From contig CANQXM010000042.1 in the NCBI GenBank assembly GCA_947627835.1, positions 1-10,496 of the forward strand: a stretch of 10,496 nt of DNA, written 5' to 3'. The notes beneath the pieces were generated by a model. The model was given only the letters and a program-made list of their open reading frames with translations, was not told the origin of the DNA and did not search any database. The DNA comes from an uncultured Bacilli bacterium. GTDB taxonomy: Bacteria; Bacillota_I; Bacilli_A; RF39; UBA660. The position numbers and the translations under genes were made by a program. Shown here one piece after another: positions 1 to 6,430 of this stretch (the stretch's first letter is position 1; each line of letters begins with the position of its first letter).

Positions 1-305
1 GCTTTAGTCAAAGTACATTGATTGGAATTATGGCATTAATTGTAGCAACCATCGTCCAATTAACCGAAAACTTTATTTTACAACCCGTTGTAATGAGCAA
101 AACCATGAAACTACATCCCGTTACAATTATTTTAGGATTACTCATCTTTGAACACTTCTTTGGTATTATCGGAATGATTTTAGCAACCCCTTGCATCGCT
201 CTTGCAAAAGTAGTTTACAAATTCTTTATTGAAAAGTATAATCTAACCTACAAAAGTCAAGTAGTACAAATTGATGATGAAAGATATGAAAATCCTTTAA
301 AATAA
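1..305 (+). CDS. AI-2E family transporter (YrrI-like permease), C-terminal end, 5' partial
   Basis: This is the 3' end of a polytopic membrane protein. The reading frame is open from the left edge (first complete codon at 3) and stops with TAA at 303-305, leaving about 100 residues. It shows the C-terminal signature of the AI-2E/PerM permease family: a hydrophobic helix leading into an ENFILQP-type segment, then a segment like HPVTIILGLLIFEHFFGIIG, then a last helix (GMILATPCIALAKVVYKFF) and a short polar tail. Family members are eight-helix permeases with roles proposed in autoinducer-2 export or Na+/H+ antiport; the substrate here cannot be told. In B. subtilis the homologous yrrI sits just upstream of alaS, as here apart from one inserted gene. 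No terminator is seen before the next gene, so cotranscription with the downstream genes is likely. The true start lies outside the window. Confidence 0.88.
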   Translation, partial: FSQSTLIGIMALIVATIVQLTENFILQPVVMSKTMKLHPVTIILGLLIFEHFFGIIGMILATPCIALAKVVYKFFIEKYNLTYKSQVVQIDDERYENPLK

Positions 306-344
306 ACAACCAGCAAAACCTTTTTTTGAAAGGAGACAGACCCT

Positions 345-881
345 ATGAAAATAATCTTACTCGCCGGAAAAGCACGAAGTGGCAAAGGAGAAGTAGGAAA
401 AATACTAAAACAACTATGGAATCAAAAACAGGAAAAAACCGTCCTGACTGAATATAGTAAATATTTAAAATTATATGCCAAAGAAATGACCGATTGGGAT
501 GGTTTCGAAAAAAACAAACCACGGAAATTTTTACAAGAAATGGGAACCTACATTCGGCAAAACTTAAATCATCCAGATTTTTTAATTGATCGAATGAAAG
601 AGGATATAAAAATCTATGAAAAATTTTTTGATAATGTCGTCATCACCGATGTCCGTTTTCCAAAAGAAATTGAAGAAATCAAAAAAACATATCCGAAAAC
701 GTATGCAATCTATATTATAAATGAACATCGAATCGATGATTTGACCCCTTCTGAAAAAGATCACGAAACCGAACACGCCCTCGATGATTACCATGAATTT
801 GATTACGTCATTGTCAATGACACCCAAAAAGAATTAAAAGAAAAACTAGCGGATATCATAAGCAATTTAGAAAGAGAGTAA
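345..881 (+). CDS. Deoxynucleoside monophosphate kinase-like P-loop protein
   Basis: A 178-residue protein that begins with a beta strand and P-loop (MKIILLAGKARSGKGEV, loop at residues 8-15). A Walker B-like strand and DVRFP motif follow in VVITDVRFPKEIEEIK, near residues 98-113. The C-terminal HETEHALDD...FDYVIVND pattern near residues 140-160 is typical of phage-type dNMP kinases and relatives. Such enzymes phosphorylate (d)NMPs to diphosphates using ATP in the cytosol; the exact substrate is not readable here. The P-loop is unusual: the lysine is followed by Gly-Glu, whereas family members such as T4 gp1 have Asp-Thr. The start is supported by AAAGGAG about 10 nt upstream of the ATG. The gene lies between the yrrI-like gene and alaS, which are adjacent in B. 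subtilis, and ends 4 nt before alaS, so it is probably cotranscribed with alaS. A related small kinase, for example of the dephospho-CoA kinase type, is a less likely alternative. Confidence 0.75.
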   Translation: MKIILLAGKARSGKGEVGKILKQLWNQKQEKTVLTEYSKYLKLYAKEMTDWDGFEKNKPRKFLQEMGTYIRQNLNHPDFLIDRMKEDIKIYEKFFDNVVITDVRFPKEIEEIKKTYPKTYAIYIINEHRIDDLTPSEKDHETEHALDDYHEFDYVIVNDTQKELKEKLADIISNLERE

Positions 882-885
882 AACC

Positions 886-2640
886 ATGAATATTAAAGAT
901 TTATTTATAGAGTTTTTCAAAGAAAAAGGCCATGTAGAAATTCCTTCTGCACCCGTTGTTCCGGAAAACGATCCTTCTGTTTTATTTAATACAGCTGGCA
1001 TGCAACCATTAATTCCTTATTTAATGGGAGAACCCCATCCAAGCGGAACAAGGTTATGTGATTATCAAAAATGTATTCGTTTAACAGATTTAGACTCGGT
1101 CGGAGACAAAACTCATCATACCTTTTTTGAAATGCTTGGAAATTGGAGTCTAGGAGATTACTTTAAAAAAGAAAGCATTGACTATAGCTTTGAATTTTTA
1201 ACCAAAGTCTTAAAAATTCCTGTAGAACGCTTAGCAGTAACTGTATTTAAAGGGGATAAAGATATTCCCAAAGACGAAGAAAGTGCAAATTATTGGTTAG
1301 AACATCACATTTCTAGCAAGAAAATTGCTTATTTAGGAAAAGAAGATAACTTTTGGGCAGCAGGAGAAACTGGACCTTGTGGAACAGATACCGAAATTTT
1401 TTACTGGAGAAGTGAAGAAGAAGTTCCCGAAGTGTTTGATCCAAAAGATGATCGCTGGGTAGAAATATGGAATAATGTCTTTATGCAGTACAATCGTCTT
1501 GCAGATGGTACCATCACAATGCTTCCGAAAAAAAACGTCGATACCGGAATGGGATATGAACGAATCACAGCGGTAGTAGAAGGAAAAACGGATAATTATA
1601 CTTCTTCGATTTGGAAACCGATTATTGCTACAATTGAAAAAATTGCCAACGTAACTTATGAAGGAAATGAAAAAAGCATTCGGATCATCGCTGATCATCT
1701 TCGAACGGCTGTCTTTATTGCTGCAGATAATGCCGGAATTCGTCCAAGTAACACCGATCAAGGGTATATTTTAAGAAGACTCATTCGTAGAGCAATTCGC
1801 TATGCTAAAATGCTTGGAATTGATCTAGAAAGTGATTGGGAACAAACCATTGCATCATCCATTATGGATGAATATGAAACCTACTATGATGAAATCAAAA
1901 ACAATCGTGAAACAGTTTTACAAGTTTTAAAAGAAGAAAAGAAAAAATTCGCTCATACCCTAGAAAAAGGTTTGAAAGAATTTTCAAAAGTGATTGAAAG
2001 TAAGAAAGAAATTGATGGAACGACCGCTTTCCATTTATATGATACTTATGGCTTTCCAATTGAACTTTCCATGGAACTTGCCAGTGAAAAAAATATTCCC
2101 ATCGATATCAAAGGATTCGAAGAAAAAATGAATGAACACCAAGAAAAATCAAGAACCGCTTCCAAAGGAAAATTCAAAGGTGGGTTAAGTGGCAATGGAG
2201 AAATGGAAACCAAATACCATACAGCAACCCATTTATTAAATGCAGCATTAAAAAAAGTAATCGGACCCGATACCCATCAAAGAGGAAGCAATATTACAGA
2301 AGAACGAATGCGTTTTGACTTCAATTGTGATCACAAGCTAACTGAGGAAGAAAAACAAAAAGTAGAAGCGCTAGTAAATGAGTGGATTAAGGAAGACTTA
2401 CCAGTTACCAAGACGGAAATGAAGAAGCAAGAGGCCTTAAAAATGGGAGCAGAAGCCATGTTTATTGAAAAATATCCTGACATTGTAAATGTTTATCAAA
2501 TCGGCAATGTTTCCAAAGAAATTTGTGGAGGACCTCATGTCACCCACACAAGCGAACTGGGTACTTTTAAAATCAAAAAAGAAGAAGCATCCAGTGCTGG
2601 AATCAGAAGAATCAAAGCGGTTTTAGAAGAAAATAATTAA
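886..2640 (+). CDS. alaS: Alanyl-tRNA synthetase, compact form without the C-Ala domain
   Basis: Charges tRNA-Ala with alanine and is expected to clear Ser-tRNA-Ala. At 584 residues it is far shorter than the usual 870-880. The class II catalytic core is intact: motif 1 region NTAGMQPLIPYLMG (35-48), motif 2 region ending HHTFFEMLGNWSLGDYFK (77-94), the ETGPCGTDTE loop (161-170), motif 3 GMGYERI (221-227), and the tRNA-recognition helices around RIIADHLRTA and GYILRRLIRRAIRYAK (266-308). After residue ~425 the protein passes quickly into the editing (SAD) domain with both zinc-site pairs, HTATH (H445, H449) and CGGPH (C547, H551), and ends at the SSAGIRRIKAV motif. The beta-barrel linker that precedes the editing domain in E. 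coli AlaRS and the whole C-terminal C-Ala oligomerisation domain are missing. A terminator follows the stop within about 15 nt and no C-Ala remnant lies downstream, so this is a designed short enzyme and not a frameshifted one. It lies 4 nt after the kinase gene with only a weak purine-rich ribosome site. Confidence 0.96.
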   Translation: MNIKDLFIEFFKEKGHVEIPSAPVVPENDPSVLFNTAGMQPLIPYLMGEPHPSGTRLCDYQKCIRLTDLDSVGDKTHHTFFEMLGNWSLGDYFKKESIDYSFEFLTKVLKIPVERLAVTVFKGDKDIPKDEESANYWLEHHISSKKIAYLGKEDNFWAAGETGPCGTDTEIFYWRSEEEVPEVFDPKDDRWVEIWNNVFMQYNRLADGTITMLPKKNVDTGMGYERITAVVEGKTDNYTSSIWKPIIATIEKIANVTYEGNEKSIRIIADHLRTAVFIAADNAGIRPSNTDQGYILRRLIRRAIRYAKMLGIDLESDWEQTIASSIMDEYETYYDEIKNNRETVLQVLKEEKKKFAHTLEKGLKEFSKVIESKKEIDGTTAFHLYDTYGFPIELSMELASEKNIPIDIKGFEEKMNEHQEKSRTASKGKFKGGLSGNGEMETKYHTATHLLNAALKKVIGPDTHQRGSNITEERMRFDFNCDHKLTEEEKQKVEALVNEWIKEDLPVTKTEMKKQEALKMGAEAMFIEKYPDIVNVYQIGNVSKEICGGPHVTHTSELGTFKIKKEEASSAGIRRIKAVLEENN

Positions 2641-2652
2641 AAAGAAACTATG

Positions 2653-2680
2653 AGTAGGAACCCGTTTCCTACTTTTTCTT
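2653..2680 (+). terminator. Rho-independent terminator after alaS
   Basis: A perfect 8-bp stem, AGTAGGAA paired with TTCCTACT, encloses a 5-base loop CCCGT and is followed by a T-run (TTTTT, interrupted by C, then more T). It begins 13 nt after the alaS stop codon and should end the yrrI-kinase-alaS transcript. Confidence 0.85.
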
Positions 2681-2693
2681 TTGATAATTTATT

Positions 2694-2702
2694 TGCTATA
2701 AT
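2694..2702 (+). promoter_or_regulatory. Extended -10 promoter of the small HTH gene
   Basis: TGCTATAAT (2694-2702) is a consensus extended -10 element. The -35 position 17 bp upstream (2674-2679, TTTTCT) falls in the terminator T-run and is poor, so the promoter would rely on the TG extension. Transcription would be expected to start near 2708-2710, inside the GAGGTGA ribosome site, giving a leader of only about 9 nt. An imperfectly informative AT palindrome (TTTATT-N6-AATAAA, 2688-2705) is centred on the -10 and could be an operator, but such patterns are common in AT-rich DNA. Confidence 0.6.
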
Positions 2703-2717
2703 AAAAGAGGTGAGAAC

Positions 2718-2939
2718 ATGAGTGAAAAACTAATTCAAAAAGAAAAAGAACTACTAAAAGAAATTAAGAAAGCAAGAAAAGAGAAAAAAATTAGTCAACG
2801 TGGTTTGTGTGCCATATTAAATATGCAACAACCTTCTTTAGTAAAAATTGAAAATGGTCGAATATCACCTCAATTAAATACCCTTTTAAAAATACTAGAA
2901 CCCCTTGGCTTAACGCTTATCATTACCAAAGACAAATAA
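2718..2939 (+). CDS. Small Xre/HigA-type helix-turn-helix regulator, solitary
   Basis: A 73-residue protein that is almost entirely one HTH_3 (Cro/C1) domain. A lysine-rich N-terminal helix (1-24) leads into helix 2 SQRGLCAILN (26-35), recognition helix QQPSLVKIENG (37-47), and the helix SPQLNTLLKILEPLG (50-64). A short terminal strand LTLIIT follows. The architecture, with the LGLTL(I/V)I ending, resembles HigA-type antitoxins and other small DNA-binding repressors. No toxin-like ORF is adjacent on either strand, so a complete toxin-antitoxin pair is not supported. GAGGTGA sits 5 nt upstream of the ATG. It interrupts the otherwise conserved alaS-ireB junction and has its own promoter. No terminator is visible after it, so read-through into ireB is possible. 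Its target is unknown; autoregulation is an inference from family habit. Confidence 0.85.
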   Translation: MSEKLIQKEKELLKEIKKARKEKKISQRGLCAILNMQQPSLVKIENGRISPQLNTLLKILEPLGLTLIITKDK

Positions 2940-2949
2940 TCCCCTAGAC

Positions 2950-2978
2950 TTGTAAAGAACGAAATAGTTTGATAAAAT
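2950..2978 (+). promoter_or_regulatory. Promoter of the ireB-ruvX-yrzB-mltG-trmR-trhP operon
   Basis: TTGTAA (2950-2955, 4 of 6 to TTGACA), a 17-bp spacer, and TAAAAT (2973-2978, 5 of 6) preceded by TG at 2970-2971 make a sigma-A type promoter with an extended -10. The predicted start near 2985 gives a leader of about 18 nt that carries the AAGAGGTGAA ribosome site of ireB. Confidence 0.7.
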
Positions 2979-3002
2979 AACCATGTACTAAAGAGGTGAA
3001 CC

Positions 3003-3242
3003 ATGAGCGAAAATCATTTGTTCAATCTTTCTGCAGTAAAGGAAGAAACAATCAGAATAACTTTAAAAGAAGTATGTGATAGCTTAGAAGAAAAAGGATA
3101 TACGGCCCAAATGCAATTAGTAGGATACCTCATGACTGGGGACGAAAAATACATCTCGAATTTTCAAAATGCTCGTGAAAAATTACTCGAATTAAATCGA
3201 GCAGATATTATTGCATATTTAGTAAAAGAAAGCTTAAAATAA
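3003..3242 (+). CDS. ireB: IreB-family regulatory protein (UPF0297, YrzL)
   Basis: A 79-residue small helical protein of the IreB/UPF0297 family, recognised by EEKGYTAQMQLVGYLMTGDEKYIS (near residues 29-52), the family's EKGYNPxNQIVGYLxSGDPAYI motif, followed by NAREKLLELNRADIIAYLVKESL. In Enterococcus faecalis IreB is a substrate of the PASTA kinase IreK and a negative regulator of cephalosporin resistance; in other Bacillota the gene travels with ruvX and mltG, as here. The E. faecalis phosphosites Thr4 and Thr7 have no counterpart: the first 15 residues (MSENHLFNLSAVKEE) contain no threonine. The ribosome site AAGAGGTGAA lies just before the ATG. The stop overlaps the start of ruvX by one base (TAATG), which indicates translational coupling. 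Confidence 0.92.
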   Translation: MSENHLFNLSAVKEETIRITLKEVCDSLEEKGYTAQMQLVGYLMTGDEKYISNFQNAREKLLELNRADIIAYLVKESLK

Positions 3243-3685
3243 TGCGTTTTTTAGGATTAGATGTAGGAACCAAAACTTTAGGAGTAGCCATTAGTGATCG
3301 AACCAACACCATTGCAAGCCCCCTAATCACAATTCATTTTAAAGAAATGGATTTTCCAAGTGTCATTCCCAAATTAAAAGAAATCATAAAGACAAAAGAA
3401 ATTACCGATTTAGTCTTAGGATGGCCGAAAAATATGGATAATACAGAAGGTTTTGCAGTTACTAGAACAAAAGAATTTAAAAAAATGATTGAAACCCTTT
3501 CATTACCCATTCATCTTGTAGATGAACGCTTATCAAGTCAGGAAGCAGAAAAACTCTTAATCAGTACGGATGTAAAAAGAATAAAAAGAAAAAAAGTAGT
3601 AGATAATGTCGCTGCAGCGATTATATTAGATACTTACTTAGTGGAAAGAAGGATTCAAAATGAACGAAAGTCCGAAGAAAAATAG
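3242..3685 (+). CDS. ruvX: RuvX/YqgF, Holliday junction resolvase-like nuclease
   Basis: A 147-residue RNase H-fold protein (YrrK in B. subtilis). Family acids are in place: D7 in FLGLDVGTKTLGVA, D94-E95 in the VDERLSS motif, D121 in VVDNVAAAIILDTYL, and D130. The usual GLPxNMDG strand is GWPKNMDNTEG, with Trp at position 61. Proteins of this family act in pre-16S rRNA 5'-end processing and are proposed Holliday-junction resolvases; which role dominates here is not readable. The ATG overlaps the ireB stop, and no strong ribosome site precedes it, so translation probably depends on ireB. Its 3' end overlaps the next gene by 26 nt, with a lysine/glutamate-rich tail (RKSEEK) encoded in the overlap. 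Confidence 0.93.
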   Translation: MRFLGLDVGTKTLGVAISDRTNTIASPLITIHFKEMDFPSVIPKLKEIIKTKEITDLVLGWPKNMDNTEGFAVTRTKEFKKMIETLSLPIHLVDERLSSQEAEKLLISTDVKRIKRKKVVDNVAAAIILDTYLVERRIQNERKSEEK

Positions 3686-3944
3686 TGTGTTTACCATCAA
3701 AAATGCAAATGGCATCGAAGTAGAGTGCGAAGTATTATTTACTTTTGACTCAGAAACTACCAAAAAAAGTTACATTGTATATACCGATAATACAACCGAT
3801 GAAAGTGGTTCTTTAAAAGTTTATGCAAATACCTATGACCCAAGTGGAAAAAATATGAATTTGATGCCAATTGAAACCGAAATAGAATACAATACCATCG
3901 AAGCCATTTTAAATAAATTAGAAGAGACGGAAGCGAAAGAATGA
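3660..3944 (+). CDS. yrzB: DUF1292 family protein (YrzB)
   Basis: A 94-residue acidic, beta-rich cytosolic protein of the DUF1292 family. It has the typical flow of a N-terminal strand pair (VFTIKNANGIEVECEVLFTF), a YIVYTD strand near residues 38-43, a short segment of the type SLKVYANTYDP, and a C-terminal glutamate-rich helix (YNTIEAILNKLEETE). Its function is unknown, but it is almost always found between ruvX and mltG in Bacillota, as here. The ATG lies inside the ruvX 3' end with AGAAGGA upstream. Its TGA overlaps the mltG start by four bases (ATGA), so the three genes are coupled. Identification rests on context and the family pattern. Confidence 0.88.
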   Translation: MNESPKKNSVFTIKNANGIEVECEVLFTFDSETTKKSYIVYTDNTTDESGSLKVYANTYDPSGKNMNLMPIETEIEYNTIEAILNKLEETEAKE

Positions 3945-4999
3945 AATTAAAAAAGAAAACCATCATTATTGGCACCATTCTCATTCTTTTATTTCTTTTT
4001 ATTCTCTGTGGTTTCTTGTACTATAAAAATGCGATGAATCCAAAATCAAATAGCAATGAAGAACACATTTTTACACTCAATTCAGGAACTTCTAAACTGG
4101 AATTAGCAGATATACTAGAACAACAAGGACTCATCAAAAGTGGTCTTGCTTTAAAACTATATCTATTTTTTCATAGCAATTTAAATTTACAAGCAGGAAC
4201 TTATGTCTTAACGGAAAGTATGACTCCTGAACAAATGCTTCAAAAAATGCATAAAGGAGATATCAAAAATGATAGCATTCGTTTGACACTTTATGAAGGA
4301 AAAAGATTAACAGAATACGCAGAGAGTATTGCCAAAAGCTTTGCTTTTACGAAAGAAGAAGTGTTAGAAAAATTAAATGATCCAACCTACTTGCAAGAAT
4401 TAACCAGCAAATACTGGTTTTTAACAGAAGAAATTTTAGATGAAAATATTTACTATCCATTAGAGGGATATTTATTTCCAGATACTTATGAATTCAAAGA
4501 ACATAGTAGTTTAGAAGAAATCATTGAAACGATTCTAAATAATACCAATGCCAAATTAGAAGATATCAAAGAAGAAATTTTAGCTTCTTCCTATAGTATT
4601 CATGAAATACTAGCAATGGCATCCATTATTGAATTAGAAGCAGTAGAAGAAAGTGATCGAGAAACAGTAAGTCAAGTAATCTATAAAAGACTTGAAACCG
4701 GAAAATGTTTAGGAATGGATGTTACAACCTACTATGCCGTAAAAAAAGAAATGGGGGTAGGACTAACCTTAACAGATTTAAAAACAGCAAGTCCATATAA
4801 CACCAGTGAAATGAATGGAACCATGTTAGGAAAGTTACCAATCGGTCCCATTTGCAATCCATCCAAAATAAGTATACAATCAGTATTACATCCAAGTGAT
4901 ACCGATTACTTGTATTTCTATGCGGATGTAAAAACCAAAAAAGTATATTTCTCAAAAACATATGAAGAACACGTCAATATACAAAAACAGATAGGGTGA
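3941..4999 (+). CDS. mltG: MltG, endolytic murein transglycosylase
   Basis: A 352-residue membrane-anchored YceG-family enzyme (YrrL in B. subtilis) that cleaves nascent peptidoglycan strands and is proposed to set glycan length. A lysine-rich start and one hydrophobic helix (residues 7-28) give a cytoplasmic N-terminus with an extracellular catalytic part. A LysM-like small domain covers roughly 42-110 (SGTSKLELADILEQQGLIKS onward). The catalytic YceG domain follows, with LEGYLFPDTYEF (174-185), MASIIELEA carrying the catalytic Glu at 231, and the segment GMDVTTYYAV (258-267) where many homologues have (S/T)DPTV. It ends with SPYNTSEM and LPIGPICNPS. Length is normal. It starts inside the yrzB stop codon and ends with TGA 5 nt before trmR. 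Its presence argues for a walled cell. Confidence 0.95.
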   Translation: MKLKKKTIIIGTILILLFLFILCGFLYYKNAMNPKSNSNEEHIFTLNSGTSKLELADILEQQGLIKSGLALKLYLFFHSNLNLQAGTYVLTESMTPEQMLQKMHKGDIKNDSIRLTLYEGKRLTEYAESIAKSFAFTKEEVLEKLNDPTYLQELTSKYWFLTEEILDENIYYPLEGYLFPDTYEFKEHSSLEEIIETILNNTNAKLEDIKEEILASSYSIHEILAMASIIELEAVEESDRETVSQVIYKRLETGKCLGMDVTTYYAVKKEMGVGLTLTDLKTASPYNTSEMNGTMLGKLPIGPICNPSKISIQSVLHPSDTDYLYFYADVKTKKVYFSKTYEEHVNIQKQIG

Positions 5000-5004
5000 A
5001 GGTT

Positions 5005-5601
5005 ATGAAAGAATTAATCGTCGAAATGGAGAATTATGCCAAAGAAAAAAATGTTCCCATTATCGAAAAAGAAAGTATTGCTTTTATTATGAAATATATC
5101 AAAGCAAACAATATCAAAAATATTTTAGAAATTGGCAGTGCAATCGGCTACTCAGCAATTTTAATGGCATCTTGTAATGCCGAAACGAAAGTAACAACCA
5201 TCGAGCGAGATGAAGGTCGTTATATGGAATGTTTAAAAAACGTGAAAAAAGCTGGATTAGATAAAAAAATCAATGTCGTCTTTCAAGATGCTTTAGAAGT
5301 AAACTTGAGCGATGTAACATATGACTTAATCTTTATCGATGCAGCCAAAGGTCAATACACAAAATTCTTTGAAAAATTTAAATATTTCTTAGCACCAAAT
5401 GGAATCATTATCACCGATAATTTAAAATTTCATGGATATGTGGGAAAAAGTGATTCCATTGAAAGTAAAAACTTGCGGGGATTAGTAGAAAAAATTGAAA
5501 AATACATTGAATTTTTAAAGGAAAATGAAGAGTTTGAAACCAAATTTTATGATTTAGGAGATGGCTTATCCATTAGCCAAAGAAAACATGAATTGGAATA
5601 A
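5005..5601 (+). CDS. trmR: TrmR-like tRNA wobble uridine O-methyltransferase (YrrM)
   Basis: A 198-residue class I SAM-dependent methyltransferase of the catechol-O-methyltransferase-like family. In B. subtilis the syntenic YrrM (TrmR) methylates 5-hydroxyuridine at tRNA position 34 to 5-methoxyuridine. Visible motifs are the SAM-binding LEIGSAIGYSA (41-51), the acidic strand end TIERDEGRY (65-73), and metal/substrate residues D112 in LIFIDAAKGQY and D138-N139 in ITDNLKFHG. I chose the ATG at 5005 because AGGGTGAAGG lies directly before it and the protein then begins like its homologues; a GTG at 4996 is an in-frame alternative that adds three residues. It lies between mltG and two U32-family genes, the same arrangement as yrrL-yrrM-yrrN-yrrO. 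Its 3' end overlaps the next gene by 14 nt. The specific tRNA role is inferred from synteny and family. Confidence 0.88.
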   Translation: MKELIVEMENYAKEKNVPIIEKESIAFIMKYIKANNIKNILEIGSAIGYSAILMASCNAETKVTTIERDEGRYMECLKNVKKAGLDKKINVVFQDALEVNLSDVTYDLIFIDAAKGQYTKFFEKFKYFLAPNGIIITDNLKFHGYVGKSDSIESKNLRGLVEKIEKYIEFLKENEEFETKFYDLGDGLSISQRKHELE

Positions 5602-6415
5602 ATTTTTAGTTATCATTACCGATAAAAAACAAATAGAAATTGCCAGGAAAGCTAGGATAACTAACTTTCTTTTTCCTTTAAAAGACTTTTGTGTAGGATA
5701 TGAAAAAACATTTGCTATCAAAGAACTTCCAAAAGAAGAAAATACATACCTTTATATCAATCGCATTTTAGATACCGAATCTTATGAAAAGCTGCGAATA
5801 CTATTAAAAGAGTTACCCGCATCTATCAAAGGAATTGTCTTTGAAGATTTTGGTTTAATTACACTCTTAGAAGAATTAAATTTAAAACAAGAAAAAATTT
5901 TATATCAAACGCACTTTGCAACTAATCATCAAAGTATTAATGAAAACTTAAAATTTGTTGATAGTGTAGTCATCAGTACCGATATTACAGAAGAAGAAGT
6001 AATAAAAATTGTAAATCAATGTGACAAACCACTTGTATATTTCCTTTATGGACTTGTTCCAGCCATGTATTCAAGAAGAAATCTTTTAACAAACTATGAA
6101 GAAGAATTTCACTTGCCAGAAAAGAAAATCGCACATCTTCATGAAAATATCTCGAATCGTGCTTTTAAAGCGATTGAAAATGAATATGGAACCGTTCTTT
6201 ACCATGCCAAATACGTAAATGGGGTGTTATCACTTCCAGATGATAAAATTAAATTTTATTTAATCAATCCACTACAATTAGAAAGTGAAGAATTTGAAAA
6301 AGTTTTAGAAGAACTAAAACAAGGAAAAAACCAAATATTAACCGAAGAAGATCAAGGTTTTTTACATCAAAAAACCATATATAAAATTAAAGAAATTCCC
6401 AAAGAAACAAAATAA
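5588..6415 (+). CDS. U32 peptidase-like protein, TrhP1/YrrN position, cysteine-poor
   Basis: A 275-residue divergent U32-family protein with a TIM-barrel-like rhythm: ILYQTHFATNHQSINENLKF (104-123), VDSVVISTDITEEEVIKIV (124-142), then PLVYFLYGLVPAMYSRRNLL (148-167). In canonical U32 proteins the last segment carries the cysteines of the ExFxxGxxCxxxxGxC signature; here it has none, and the protein has only two cysteines (C35, C145). In B. subtilis the gene at this place, yrrN (trhP1), together with yrrO supports tRNA U34 hydroxylation to ho5U. A non-catalytic or structural partner role is inferred. The start is uncertain: ATG 5588 gives a family-like beginning (MNWNKFLVIIT) and a 14-nt overlap with trmR, while ATG 5561 is in frame but has AGGAG directly abutting it. 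The gene ends 15 nt before trhP2. Confidence 0.8.
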   Translation: MNWNKFLVIITDKKQIEIARKARITNFLFPLKDFCVGYEKTFAIKELPKEENTYLYINRILDTESYEKLRILLKELPASIKGIVFEDFGLITLLEELNLKQEKILYQTHFATNHQSINENLKFVDSVVISTDITEEEVIKIVNQCDKPLVYFLYGLVPAMYSRRNLLTNYEEEFHLPEKKIAHLHENISNRAFKAIENEYGTVLYHAKYVNGVLSLPDDKIKFYLINPLQLESEEFEKVLEELKQGKNQILTEEDQGFLHQKTIYKIKEIPKETK

Positions 6416-6430
6416 AAAGGAGGGAAGTTT

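Noticed and set aside
319..333. Hairpin CCTTT/AAAGG that could mask the ribosome site of the dNMP-kinase-like gene
   Set aside because: Only five base pairs, mostly A-T, in AT-rich DNA; neither a believable terminator nor a regulatory element.
582..827. Minus-strand open frame inside the dNMP-kinase-like gene
   Set aside because: A shadow frame with no start context and no domain, covered by a gene with recognisable motifs.
1333..1761. 142-codon open frame on the minus strand inside alaS
   Set aside because: It lies wholly within a well-supported gene, has no recognisable domain, and its composition is that expected from the reverse complement of alaS.
2718..3002. Toxin-antitoxin system around the HigA-like HTH gene
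   Set aside because: No toxin-like reading frame lies on either side; the neighbours are alaS and ireB.
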